Source: Moniliophthora roreri
Taxonomy: Eukaryota > Basidiomycota > Agaricomycetes > Agaricales > Marasmiaceae
NCBI GenBank assembly: GCA_001466705.2
Contig: LATX02000233.1
Location: 524,432 to 588,431 of the forward strand
DNA length: 64,000 nt
Reading direction: 5' to 3'
In this document: in pieces, positions 11,235 to 22,345 of the stretch
Position numbering within the stretch: position 1 is the first letter of the stretch
Layout: each line of letters starts with the position of its first letter
Made by a program: the position numbers and the translations under genes
The notes under the pieces: model-generated
What the model was told of the DNA's origin: nothing
The model's database searches: none
Seen by the model: only the letters and a program-made list of their open reading frames with translations

Positions 11235-12120
11235 TTCAAGCCACAAACTCTGCTTCTGGGAGATTGGGTGTCCAAGCTCATGGACCTAAGTGGGCCCGTG
11301 GATGAGGAGGAGGAGAGGCAGTAGAGAGAAGTGGAGGGTGACTGCGTTTCCGCATATGAGGAGGAGCCATGGTCACGGATCCTGTTCAAAGTATGCTCAG
11401 ATAAGTCATTTAAATAATGCAGGCTCACTTGATCCCAACTCCATACCAACTTACTAATGCTTACTCTGTTGTACTATAATCCATCTGCCTATCTGCACAG
11501 TTAGATGGCATATGGTTGAGCAAAAACAGTCAGAATGTGGACTCATGCAATTGAGCGGACTCACAGTATGTGCTCATATTGAGTCTGCTTAAGGACAGCT
11601 GCATCATCATTCGACCTTCATCTCTTGCATAAACCCAAGTTTCAATAAAGTTATCATTGAGAGTATTCACCACCAAGGTATGTCAGTGGATTGGGGACAA
11701 TCAAAAGGTATTAAAGCCTGTGCCGATGACACTGCAATCCAGAATGGGGTACAAAACAAGCTGCGGTCCCAATAATCCAGTTGACCAGAGGCTGGAGTAA
11801 AAATATATTGAGATGCACACGTGAGACTGCGAGGGGCTGCATGAGTGGGAGTACATTGATGCAGTGCGTCAAGGTTGAAGCAAAAGTCTGGACTCACACT
11901 TATGGTGAGTCTGTGGATCTACAATCATACATGCCAACCAAGGGGGTAGCAAGACCTTAATAAGTGTACGAGGTCGAAAAATATTTTAACACTGAGCAGG
12001 GGTAGTACCCTCCCCCTCCTGCCATATCTGGTAATAATTGACCAAAAAAGGCAATTAAAATTTTCTATTATAGTCACTGTACATGCGAGTCTTCAAAGTC
12101 TTGAACGACTGTTTTTACAG
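11235..12120. other. Spacer without a recognisable gene
   Basis: Short frames on both strands show no conserved motif. The A/T-rich stretch near 12040-12060 shares a short block (aaaaaaggcaatta) with 57294-57307. Confidence 0.4.
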
Positions 12121-12123
12121 CTA

Positions 12124-12943
12124 TCACAGATGAAGTTCTTGGGTACCGTTGAGCGTTTGGGTATGAGGCACGACAGGTGCATCTATACCTGGGGTCAGTC
12201 ATAAGAAAACATGTGAAAACAAAGAAATGACTCACCCATTCCATCTCACAACCCAGTTGTTTACATCTTACAACAGTGATCTCCATCATATTCATCCCCA
12301 ATGACAATGTCCCTTGGATCATCTGTGAATGCTGCAATTTCGTTGTGTTCAGTCCCTTCGGGTAGGTTATTGAGGTTGAGATTGGGTAGCTGAATAAGAA
12401 AGTCATGAAACCGGCTTCGTGATGCATTCTGGTTTGACAATTCGGGTGCTTGAGGGGAATGTGTTGTAGCTGAGGGTGCCTTGGGAAGGGCAGAGGACAT
12501 TGTAGGGGCGACTTGGCAAACATCAAAGCCATTGAGACTCAGAGATGATGGCCTGGCCATGTGATTATCAGTTGTCGATGTGTAACCGTGAACCATCGCA
12601 GGAGCTTTAACTTTCAGAGGAATGGTTCTAGCTGCCAGCACAGTTGGGTCCCACATCTTGGTTAGGTCACAGTCTGGGATCCTTTTCTTTGCCTTCTCAA
12701 CTCTCTCTGCCCATCTCCTACACTTGTTTGATTTTTGATGCTGTTGTAGGTTGTACTCTGGTGCAGTACCAACTTGGATACGCTTCTCGCAATTGGGGCA
12801 GTCAGTGTAACCATCTGCATCAACTGGGATCGGAGGCTATACAATGCCGTCCAAATGCCATCAGTGCATTTTTTTTTAATCTTCAGCATGTCACTAAATC
12901 ACACTCACCATATTGGAATCATTATTTTTCTTTTTCTTAGCCA
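12124..12943 (-). CDS. Hypothetical C2HC zinc-finger protein (about 245 residues)
   Basis: Start at 12943 (MAKKKKNNDSNM), followed at once by a GTGAGT donor. The second exon, entered at a GTATAG acceptor, opens with a zinc-finger-like motif in which C25, C28, H45 and C51 fit C-x2-C-x16-H-x5-C. A basic helix follows (RRWAERVEKAKKR), then Ser/Pro/Leu-rich sequence and an acidic end (DDPRDIVIGDEYDGD). A last intron (donor GTAAGA, acceptor CCCCAG) leads to a short tail ending at TGA 12126-12124. The frame is intact throughout, unlike its neighbours. The finger resembles BED/C2HC fingers of transposon-encoded or chromatin proteins, so DNA binding is likely, but no function can be assigned. Confidence 0.6.
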
Positions 12944-12944
12944 T

Positions 12945-14560
12945 AGTCACTAGTAAGAAGCTGGAAGGTTACAAGGGATTACAAGGAGTGCAAAAATCCT
13001 TTGGCAGATTCAGCTTGCATTCAGCTTCTGTGACTCAGTGGCAGATGCTGCCATATTCAGGCCATTGGTGAACGGTGATGCGCTAGTGAGCCTCATGGGC
13101 TTCTGGAGATCATTTGCATACTCAAAAAAGTGTAAATTACATCAAGAATAGAGGTTACCAAGGCAATAATGAAGCTCTAGGCCCTATCAGAAGTACTTTG
13201 CACTGTAGGTCCAAAAAATTTTTAATGAATTTCAGACCCCCCCCTTGGACCGGCGATTCAGATCCTGCCACCCTCTTGATGCCAACCTTCTAGAGTATCA
13301 ACTCACTAAACTCAGAAAAATAGAAATATTCTATGGTACTTATTGTAGCCATTCTCTGAAGTCACCAGAGATAAACAGCATAACAATGCCACGTAGTTTG
13401 AGTGATGACAGTGAGTGAGTTGTAGAAGTTCTGGCGAATGTATTGGCCTATTCTTAGTATCCTGACTCAGATTGCCTTCCAGTCATTTCTGTATCTCAAG
13501 ATTACTGCACAGTACAATGCATCTTTCAATCAATAAGTGTCGCTTTAAGAGTCAATGAAAGACGTAGTGAAATTCAAATAGCATCTTTAAAAGGTGTGAT
13601 ATGGTGGGAAAGTCTAGTATGGAACCATACCTGATGATTTGTATGCTGCAGCACTAGAAGCAAGGGTGGAATAATCACCCTAATCTATCTTGCATCCACC
13701 ATTAGACGTCTCTCCCTTAGATGTGACCATTATATTAGGCAGCAGTCACTGATTTTTTGGAGTATTGGTTGTGCCATATTCTAGCTTATTATAAGCGAAT
13801 GGCTTACCGTATCTATCTCAGCTATACTATGCATCCACACTATCATTTGCATCAAGTTAGTTTGGTTAGGCCAGGATTCGAGTGGCTCGAAGACTTCTGA
13901 TGTTCACAGCAAGTTCATGTGTGACAATTGGCAGAATTGTGACAGTAACGCCTTTCACTCCCAACCTCATGTCCGCATCAATGGCAAGAACTCCTGAAGA
14001 CACATGGAATGCCAGGAGGATCGCATGTGCTAAATATTGTCAAACGTTAAGTTCTCTCTTACATGCTGCTGCTCATTTTTTCTCACATCTGCTTTAGGCA
14101 TCAAGACCGAGTCCACAAGAAAGCTCGGAAGCAAATGCGACAGTATAGATCTCGACTCAAAGCCTTAGAGTAACTTGGCCATACATTATTTATGTACCTC
14201 TTCCAATTTACAATACCTTCAGGCGGGCGCGGATGGAAGAAGCTTCTCCTCTAAAGTACAGAAAAGGAAGTAAAAGGTGTGTGTCACTGCTATTGTGCTT
14301 ACACCAGCTGACGATAATAAAGGTCAAAGTCTGGTGCAAAGGAGAACAGACCTGAAATCACCTGTGGACTGCCATCTACTTCCCAACCTACCATCCCATC
14401 ACATGATCTTACCACAATCGGATTTCCATTGTACCAACATATCCCCACCTGTTTGTGTTGTATGCAATATCCATTCAGCCCATGGTTCAATTACCCCTAT
14501 GCCTTACATTGTGCACCCAGTACTACATAAATATAATCATATCTGTATGCTAACACAAAA
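12945..14560. other. Repeat-rich spacer, no gene recognised
   Basis: The block at about 13045-13110 (ggtgaacggtgatgcgctag) is a diverged copy of sequence at about 57440-57480. The rest holds short A/T-rich stretches and open frames without motifs. Confidence 0.4.
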
Positions 14561-14563
14561 CCT

Positions 14564-15871
14564 CTACACCGCTTGGTTGAGTTTAGCCTTCAGTGCCGCA
14601 AGTTCTTCACATGCAGCATGTTCAGCCGCTCTAGCTTGCAAAGCCTGCTCAGTCACTGATTGCTCAGCAGCCTTCGCCTTAGCAAGCTCAGCTGCAATCT
14701 GAGACACATCATGACGGCGAGCAGTCATAAGAGAGGAGTATAATTCATGTTCAGCAGCATGAACTCCATCCATCAATTCTCCTCCCTCTGCTTGCAAGCA
14801 TTTAGATGTGTAGTGGATGAATGGCTGTTGTGAGGTAGAGTGCTGCGCACTGAAATGGAGCCAGCACTCTGTGTCGTTTGAGAGATCTTCTAGCTGGAGA
14901 AGGAGTTAGTGCCTGAATCGTTGAGTTGAATAACTGTGATAACCTTGGTCAGGAGAGATATAATGCGATCATAAAAAGTCTTAGGTATATTGACCTCCTT
15001 CTCCACATCTTTATGATGCCTGCGGGTACGACGAATTTCTAAATGTAAGGTTAGGATATATTTCATATTACTGATACATATAATATACTGATAAGCCTGG
15101 TACCACAATAAACACCATTAATAAATCCGAAGCAAGGATTCTTAACTGTCAGCCTTTTTCAGAGAGGTTTGCTAGGGTTGGAAACTGCCAAGCTCTCTCC
15201 AGAGGGTGTTGGACTTGCAGAACGTGTCAGCGAGCTTGCAGGTGAACCATCATCATGTGATAGGTTCTCTTCGTCAGTCAACTGGAAGGTAACAGCATCA
15301 GGAAAAGTGTCAGCATCTGATGCACTGGGAATTATATCATCGGAAGGTGATGCTGAGTTGCTGGAAAGAGGTTGAATTGCTTGCGAAAGAGCGACAAAAA
15401 TAGGGTCTATGACTGGCTCTGGCCTTGTTGAGGGGTTGGAGCGCGTCTACAAAACTGATCAGTAAAGAAGACCATTATCATACGAATAGTAAACACACCT
15501 CATGTAAATGTTCTTCTGTGGAATCAGTGGAAGCTGACACTAGGGTGCCCTAGAGAAGACATGTATCATGAGCAGGATTTATATTGTCATATACTTTTTC
15601 TTAGGTACCCACGATTGTTTAGGTGCTTCAGAGGCATCTGAGGCATTTGGTGCATCACTCATAGTGGTTGGTGTGTTGACGCCCTATGCTTATGGGTTTA
15701 GTATCAAGCATTGCCAGTAAGACATGCTCTTACCTCAGTGGGCTTCCCCTTCACTACATGTTTGTAGTGGGGGCATTCTTTCATAGGGTGGTGAGGTGGA
15801 CCACATCTGCGACATATATGAATCCACTTTCCCGTGTCTGGGTCAATCTGGGTGCTTGTGCCTTTAGCCAT
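14564..15871 (-). pseudogene. Zinc-knuckle plus coiled-coil protein gene with one in-frame TGA
   Basis: Start at 15871 (MAKGTSTQID). The first exon codes for a CCHC knuckle, CRRCGPPHHPMKEC, fitting C-x2-C-x4-H-x4-C. Introns with donors GTAAGA and GTGTGT and CTAAC-type branches join a Ser/Asp-rich middle (TFPDAVTFQLTDEENLSHDD) to basic sequence (EIRRTRRHHKDVEKE) and a C-terminal Ala/Glu-rich coiled coil (AAELAKAKAAEQSVTEQAL) ending at TAG 14566-14564. One codon breaks the chain: TGA at 15161-15159, just after PSKPL, where CGA would keep the frame into KRLTVKN. The knuckle-plus-coil plan resembles nucleic-acid-binding accessory proteins of large elements. It starts head-to-head with the KDZ-like pseudogene, about 115 bp from its first candidate ATG. 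Confidence 0.6.
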
Positions 15872-15985
15872 GGGAGAAGAGAGCTAGAAAGAAATCTGCG
15901 AGACTTGTATATAGCACAGGCAGACAGCTTAGTCATCCTCTGTGATGTCTTCTGTGCACCCTGGCAAACGCTTCACATTGGAGCC

Positions 15986-18830
15986 ATGTCCCAAGCCTCT
16001 GAACAAGTGTGTACAATTCCCAGGTCACCTACAAGGCTTTGTGGTTAGTCCGACCAAGAAGCCAAATCAGAGCAAGAAGTTGGGTACAAAGCATTGAAAG
16101 TCGAAAAAACGGGAGAATGCTGATGCAGCTTTGTCTGGAGATCCCAAGAGCGGATGCAATACAAGCATGTCCAATGCAGTAGACAGCTTCTCTTTGGATA
16201 ATGGCACCCTTGATGTTGCAGCACCACCAAGCTCGAGTATGGACAAGGCTCCTGGCCACACCATGGACAATCCAACTACTGATAGAAGTGTCGACAGAGA
16301 CGTGATGGTAGCAAATATTGGGATAGATGATGAGGAAGAGGCATATGCCAAATATGTGCAGCTTGTCGACCAACAGTATATTATATACATGCAAGTCACA
16401 ACGTTTCTGTATGTGGTCAAAGGTTTTGACAGCTACCAAAAGATAGGAAATGTGAGTCAAGGCAAGAGGCAGCATGCTTTCACTCACAATGATACACAGG
16501 GCTCATACTATCATCTGGAAGCCAGAATGAAGGGGGAGGACAATATCAATCTCAGCTGTAGATGCAATTTAGGAAAGATGGGGGGTGACTGCTTCCACAA
16601 GCGGTTCTATCAGGAGTTTCGAGACTCATGGTTCCAACAGAATGAGCAGGGACCAGAGACTAGTACGTTGCGTTTCAGTATCCTCCTACAAATGTTCGTT
16701 TTCTGATAGGGATATAGATGGGGCAGTCGTGCTATTCTTGCGACACATGATTGGCATGAGAGAGGAGATATGGCTGAATCGGTTTTTGGTCGAGTGCAGA
16801 TCAGGTTCTATCGCAGCTCGCAGCCGCAGCATCGTGACATATGAAGGTTTGGATACCAGACAGGGGAAATGGTCTTGTACCAAGCATATGGCCCCGGGAA
16901 CGCATTGTACCCATATATCAAGAGTGAAGAAGTTGTTGCAGTTGATCATTGGGAAATGGGAGAATGGAGACGAGGAGGGCTGCAAGGAGGAAAGCGAACC
17001 CAGTAACATGTATGTTGGTATGTGTCTAGGAACACTTTGTAGTACGTTCTTCTGACTGGTTGAAATGAAGTGGAAGGAGTCAACGTAGGCAATACCACAG
17101 AGCAGTCAATTTCATACCTTCCAATAATGCCTCCGAGCTGGGCAAGCTTGCCTGAGGACCCTGTGTTGTATACTCGAGCAGATCCAAATGCTAAGGTGCC
17201 AGAAGTTCTGTCATTGGATGCTCTGTCTAGAAGCGCGTGTGGCCGTCACTTCTACGACAATGAATCCAGCAAAATGGAGAAGGAATGCACTGTATACACT
17301 CTTACTGGTCGGCATCACTGTCGTATTGAGGTCCAGAGCTGCCCAGCATGTCCACGAGCCCGCAAATGCCTTATTGCGGAGATGCACCAGAAAACCTCAT
17401 TTGGAATGGGGTTACATTGTTGTTTGGAAGATGTCACTTACGAGATATGCTTAGACCTCCAACTTATCGATATCCAGGTACCCTGCAGCACTTTCGGGGT
17501 CGCTACCCAAAGCAGCAATGGATTCCTGACCCTCCAAATAAAGGTGTTTCTGCATGAGCTGAAATGGCAAAATGGATTCGAAAATAGGCAGATAGGAAGG
17601 TCACAGAGCAGGCTGATCATGAAGGCAGCAGTGATGATACGGATACACCAACGTCTACCAGGCTTCAGACAGATTTCTCCAGGTGCAAATCAGAGCTCTT
17701 GGCTGTAGTCAAGGAGCTGCTGACCGCTGAAGCACCAGCTGTAGCAGGAGTCTTATACGCAGTATATGGGGCCAATGCTGAGCAGAGAGATTGGCGGATG
17801 TGCCAGCACTATCGAGTGCTATTTGAACAGGTATAAGTCGCTTGATTTGTCATGGTAGTGGCATACTGATATGGAGATCAGCTCTCTGCAAATGAATCCA
17901 CGATGCAAATGGTTAATGAAAGTGGTCTCAAAGTGTTGAAGCAGTTTATTGAAAGCCCTACCCAGGAGAAGGCATCACTTTTAGTTGATGTTCCAGCTTC
18001 AATGACAGTCTTACAGTCAGAGCTGCAATTGGGAAAGGATATGAAGCTCTTGATTCTCCTCTGTAATGGATGGCAAATTGGGCAGATACAGTACTGCTAA
18101 CCTTGAAGAAAGAAGGTGACGAGAACCTGGAGAATATACGGAGCAATGTGGAAGGAGGGAATGACTGGAGAGAGGTAAGTAGAGATTATCAATACAGAAA
18201 TTCAGTGCTTACTGAGAATCCACAGACTGGATGCTGTTATAGTCTTCCCCAGATACGAATGAGACCAGAATATCCAAATATACTTGGTGATACTAAACCG
18301 GAAAAGGATACGAAACATGGAGGAAAGTGCTCAAAGTACTATTCCACATACAGAGAGCAACAGCTTACCGGTGGGCTAATGTGTGCCTGGTGTACTCACA
18401 GCATCTGCTATGGTTTTCATTGTATACCCAAAGGTGAAGGTTGAGATGATGTCTTTTCCGCAATGGTAACATGCTGGCCAAAGGCATCCAAACGAGTCAT
18501 ATACAACTTTGCTTGCACTCTTGAGCCATATTGCATGACGAGAGAACCCGAATTCTTCTCCGAGACACTATTCCTCATTGATCACTTCCATGCCAAAGGA
18601 CATACAAAATGTTCCTCTGCAGCATTTTTATCGACCTATAGTGAAGTGGACGGAGAGGTAGACAAGACCAACTCTAGTGCAGCAGAGTGTGGTAATAGCA
18701 GTATTGGTCGGATTTGGAAAGCAGTCACATGCGTCAGAATCGAGTGATTCTGTACACCAAACATTACTTGTCAATTTGGAATTGCATCCAGATTCGTAAA
18801 ATGCAAGGTCTGTAGGGGATAATAGAGTAA
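15986..18830 (+). pseudogene. KDZ-transposase / HMGXB3-like protein with SWIM and Cys/His clusters (degenerate)
   Basis: Plus-strand exons code in order for an acidic N-terminal part, a SWIM-like cluster (LSCRCNLGKMGGDCFHKRF), a second Cys/His cluster (KWSCTKHMAPGTHCTHI), a CPACPRAR segment in a region HCRIEVQSC, then CAWCTHSICYGFHCIPKGEG, then YNFACTLEPYCMTREPEFF, FLIDHFHAKGHTKCS and NSSAAECGNS, and in a shifted frame NRVILYTKHYLSIWN. This order matches proteins I know as KDZ-associated (Kyakuja-Dileera-Zisupton) or HMGXB3-like in mushrooms; the DFAC...REP...IDxFH segment lies in the transposase RNase H-like fold. Lesions: TGA at 16095-16097 and 18442-18444, both where CGA is expected, and a frameshift near 18722. 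The exact exon borders between 16.7 and 18.1 kb are uncertain. Confidence 0.78.
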
Positions 18831-19345
18831 AATTAGAATGTCAAAAAATACTATTGTTAATATGAACTCACAGTGTTAACATCCTGGTGCGATGTTATGA
18901 GAGTCTCAAAGGAACCTCCTGAGTGGCGAAAATAGGTAGGTAATAGTGGGTTGACTAGTCAGTAGAAGACGGTCTCAGCTTCCTTCGTAATTGTCGAAAT
19001 TTATATATGCTTACCATAGAGCCTATCAGTGAGTTAATAGAAACTAGAGTGAAAGGTTCATATGAACCATGGCGAGGCAACGTGAAAGCAGGAGTGTGAC
19101 TGTCACTGACAACATGTGACTCTGACAGGCACATTACCATGATACAAGGGTCACCTGCTTTCTAGAACCAATGGTCGCCTGATTTTACCAGTGGTGATAG
19201 CTAAAAGCACTCCTGCAGTTTCGAAGTGCGACTTTGAGGCTACTTTGTTTATCATCTTTCTTCTCCCTATGTAGACTGGTGTATCGTGTATTGGGTTGTC
19301 AATTGCATGCGATGTGACCAGAACAACAATCATGCACGTCGTTTA
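18831..19345. other. Spacer between the KDZ-like pseudogene and a small minus-strand gene
   Basis: It could hold the 3' terminus of the KDZ-type element, but I found no convincing terminal inverted repeat by eye. Short minus-strand frames (19140-18955, 19333-19151) have no motif. Confidence 0.35.
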
Positions 19346-19346
19346 T

Positions 19347-19743
19347 TTATATCAAGATTAACAATTCTTTATATACTATAACAATGTTATCATCTTTATG
19401 AAATAGTTCCCAGTCTTGTATGCCTCTATTCGCAACCCTTTGATGAACAGCATCCCAGAATGACTTCTGTCGATCATATGCTATGGTCTTCGCATCCCTT
19501 CTCCAAATTATGAGCATCTTCGATACAGTGGTTGTTTGTGCTTCCTCATACACGATTTGTGCGATCCTGAAGAGGAAATTAAGAAATAGAACACCGAAAC
19601 CTTTGTGTGACGTGCACATGATAAAGATCCCTGCAGATTCTGAGCATTCCTGAAGCATGGCCAGAGTAATATTGAGTACGATCGTTCAGTGCTTGCCTGA
19701 AAATACGGCTCTTGGGCTCGGGAGGCAGGACATAGAGAACCAT
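19347..19743 (-). CDS. Small two-exon hypothetical protein (about 118 residues)
   Basis: The ATG at 19743 (MVLYVLPPEPKSRIF) reads to a 34-bp candidate intron (starts GTTTCG, ends CTCTTCAG) that joins AG|G in frame to RIAQIVYEEAQTTTVSKML. The second exon (IIWRRDAKTIAYDRQKSFWD, QDWELFHKDDNIVIVY) has regular spacing of charged and aromatic residues and ends at 19347. It looks like real coding sequence but I do not recognise the family. A 34-bp intron would be very short, so the border could differ or the frame could be shifted by mutation. Confidence 0.42.
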
Positions 19744-19996
19744 TGTTGGGGAAGTAGATTCAAACAGTGCATGTGACTATGCAGATAGACTGCACTTCAT
19801 GGAAGTATTGTTAATGACAAGAGGCAGCATCTCCATCAGAAGGTAACATAACAGTGTTTTTATCATACAAAGACTTGCCATGGCAAAGTAAGTTACAAAT
19901 AAATAAATTTGACAAGTTTGTTGACTATTGGTCCAATGCCCATTTTTGAGTTTGACTGGCAGTGAACTCTCGAGCAAAGAACACATCTGATTTGCC

Positions 19997-21098
19997 TCAA
20001 TTATGAAACACATAGATGGCTCCTCCTTGCCATCCTAGACCATCCCGAAGTGCTGAAATGCTTCTTGACATTAGTAGAGAAGATTCACAATCAAATTATG
20101 GAGATCGCTTACGCATTGGAATATACAGCAGGCTGAATACCCTGCACCACCACATAGTACTGGGGAGTACCTCTGTCCAGTGGTTCATCATTCAGAGCTC
20201 CAACAACTCCTGTTTGAAAGGCCTGTTGATAGACATCATGGGCAATTTCATAGCTTGGAAACCCTTTGAACACTCCACCTGAGGAACGATCCTCTGCATG
20301 AGCCTGGTACCTGCGAAAAATTGTTGGGCGAACGTCTAAGTGAAGATGTGATTACATACAGAGTACGATAGAATCCAGGTCACCTCCCGCGGTATACAAC
20401 AAATCCCTTGTTACCAGATGCGGTAGTTGGAGACAATATAGGTGTGACATTTCCCCGGTCAGTGTTTGGACCTGATGTACCACCAGAAACCAATCCCACA
20501 CAACTTGGGCCAGGCATAGCTTGGGCTGGAACCAGAGGTTGATATGGAGGAGGGTTGGTCTGAGAATCAGATGCAAGGCCAGGGTTTGAAGGACGAGCCT
20601 CTTCATCCTGACAGAACTTAGGAGTGGATGAGTGCATGGAGTTTGATACCACATACTGTCCAGGTAGGCTCTCTTTGTGTGTCTGAATCCCCTTCTGAGC
20701 TATCCGATACGACAATTTCCAATGTGACGTCTGGGTCTGAATCGGTTATTGAACAGCCTCATGAATCACGTATAACTGCTCTGCCAGTATGAGTTTGAGG
20801 TTCTTGCTGAGTGACATCTGTTTGAAGATAAGACGAAATGGATGTATCAGAAAATCAGAACCGACACACCCACAAGCATTTCAGCACAACTGATAAGTTG
20901 AGCTCCAAGGGTTGATGTAAGGAGCTGCAACTCATATCTGATTCAAAGGATGGGCATACCTCTGTGTTCTGGGTCATCCACATGATCCAGCTCTGTCAGA
21001 ATGAGTGATGAGACAGACCATCTTCCGAAAAGCACACCATTAAGCACATCTCCCAGTGACTGACTCTCAAAAATGTCGTCTGCAAATGCTGAGCCCAT
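19997..21098 (-). pseudogene. Protein with RNase H1-N / viroplasmin-like domains, two in-frame TGA codons
   Basis: Start at 21098 (MGSAFADDIFES). Exons joined at GTATGT/GTATGC donors give a Ser/Pro-rich region and then two copies of a small domain resembling the hybrid-binding N-terminal domain of RNase H1 (viroplasmin family). Copy one reads KGFVVYRGR, stop, PGFYRTLYQAHAED, then GGVFKGFPSYEIAHDVY. Copy two reads QYYVVVQGIQPAVYSNAIS, then GWQGGAIYVF, and stops early at TGA 19999-19997. Such domains bind RNA-DNA hybrids or dsRNA in known proteins. TGA 20382-20380, in the core of copy one, and TGA 20761-20759 both fit CGA-to-TGA change. The gene follows the KDZ-like pseudogene on the opposite strand. 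Confidence 0.6.
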
Positions 21099-21299
21099 GG
21101 CTGCGATAAAAGTGTGGAAGAAGACTTGCTATATATTGCTGTCGTCAGTATTACTGCCCCCCGCCACTCTTTTTTCCATTGGACCATCAGGTTATCTATT
21201 GTCTGTCGAGCGTTCTTTGGACAATGGTGGGCGGAAGGATGGAGCACTGTTATCGGATGCCGATGTCACACTGTCAGAACGCACACCTAGGCATCAAGT

Positions 21300-22345
21300 T
21301 CAAACAAACTAGACCAGACCTCTGCCAGGACTGATGGTTTGTACGATTGAGAAGTATTCCCAGTCTGTATGGTGCTGGTTTGTCAGAACTGCATGTGTTG
21401 CAAGACCTGTGCCTAGATGGACAGTTTGTATGAACTCGGCTGGCTCCTTAGGTGTCGGTGGATTCGAGGTAACTCACCATGCATGCCAGTTCACACAGTC
21501 CCTGGCTGTATAATATGGGAAGCTTATCGAAATCCAGGACCTGTATCAAGATAGACAGTTTGCATAGACTGAGCTAGCTCTCTAGGTGTCGGTAGTCTGA
21601 GGTAACTCACCATACATGCCAGCTCATACAATCTCTGACCGCACGATGCCAGGAGTTTATCAGAACCACACATCTTGTAGAAGTTGCGTCAAGATAAACA
21701 GCTCATGTGGACCGAGCCAGCTCTCTGGGTGTCGGTGATTTCAAGATAACTCGCTTCCGCATGTGTTGGGAAACTGGGATAGCCCACCATTCGCTAGTCC
21801 ATATATACTGACCTTTTCCAGGGGTACTGTGTTTCAAGTTCATACATACCGAGGTCATCTCAGAACTGGGTACAATGCAGCTAGTTTGTGCTAGTCCATA
21901 GTAACTGTTTAAGAAAACGAGGTCATGAGCAGTTTCCCAGTCTGTATGGTCTTCTGTATCGCGATGCCAGGTTGGTGGTTTGTAGAAACTGGGTGTCTTG
22001 CTACCACAGAGGCCTGGTTCACGCAAACCACGTCAATATGGGGTCAAAATGCTGAGTTCGTGCAAACTCACCAGGCATGCCAGTTTTAATCTCTGTGTCA
22101 GCAGCTTGTCATACCGACCAAGTTCAAACAAACTGGACCAAGAGTGACACAGTTCATGAGGACTGAGCAGACTCCCCAGTCTGTATGGTCTTCTGTATCG
22201 CAATGCCAGGTTGGTGGTTTGTAGAAACTGGGTGTCTTGCTACTACAGAGCCTGGTTCACATGAACTACGTCAATACAGAGGTCGAAATGCTGAGTTTGA
22301 GCAAACTCACCTACAACTGCCAGTTTGAGCGAACCATATTGACAG
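21300..22345. repeat. Diverged tandem repeats
   Basis: A pattern of related blocks recurs: (c)cagtctgtatggt (about 21359, 21937, 22173), ctaggtgtcggt (about 21450, 21582), caggttggtggtttgtagaa (about 21967, 22207), gcaaactcacc (about 22055, 22300). The clearest pair is about 21935-22085 and 22171-22325, offset near 240 bp. No coding frame is shared among units, so it looks like a minisatellite or fragments of a longer non-coding element. Confidence 0.6.

Noticed and set aside
8193..21098. Search for a TET/JBP-type dioxygenase, which often travels with KDZ elements
   Set aside because: I found no convincing HxD...H iron-binding pattern in the exons I could assemble, so no such gene is claimed.
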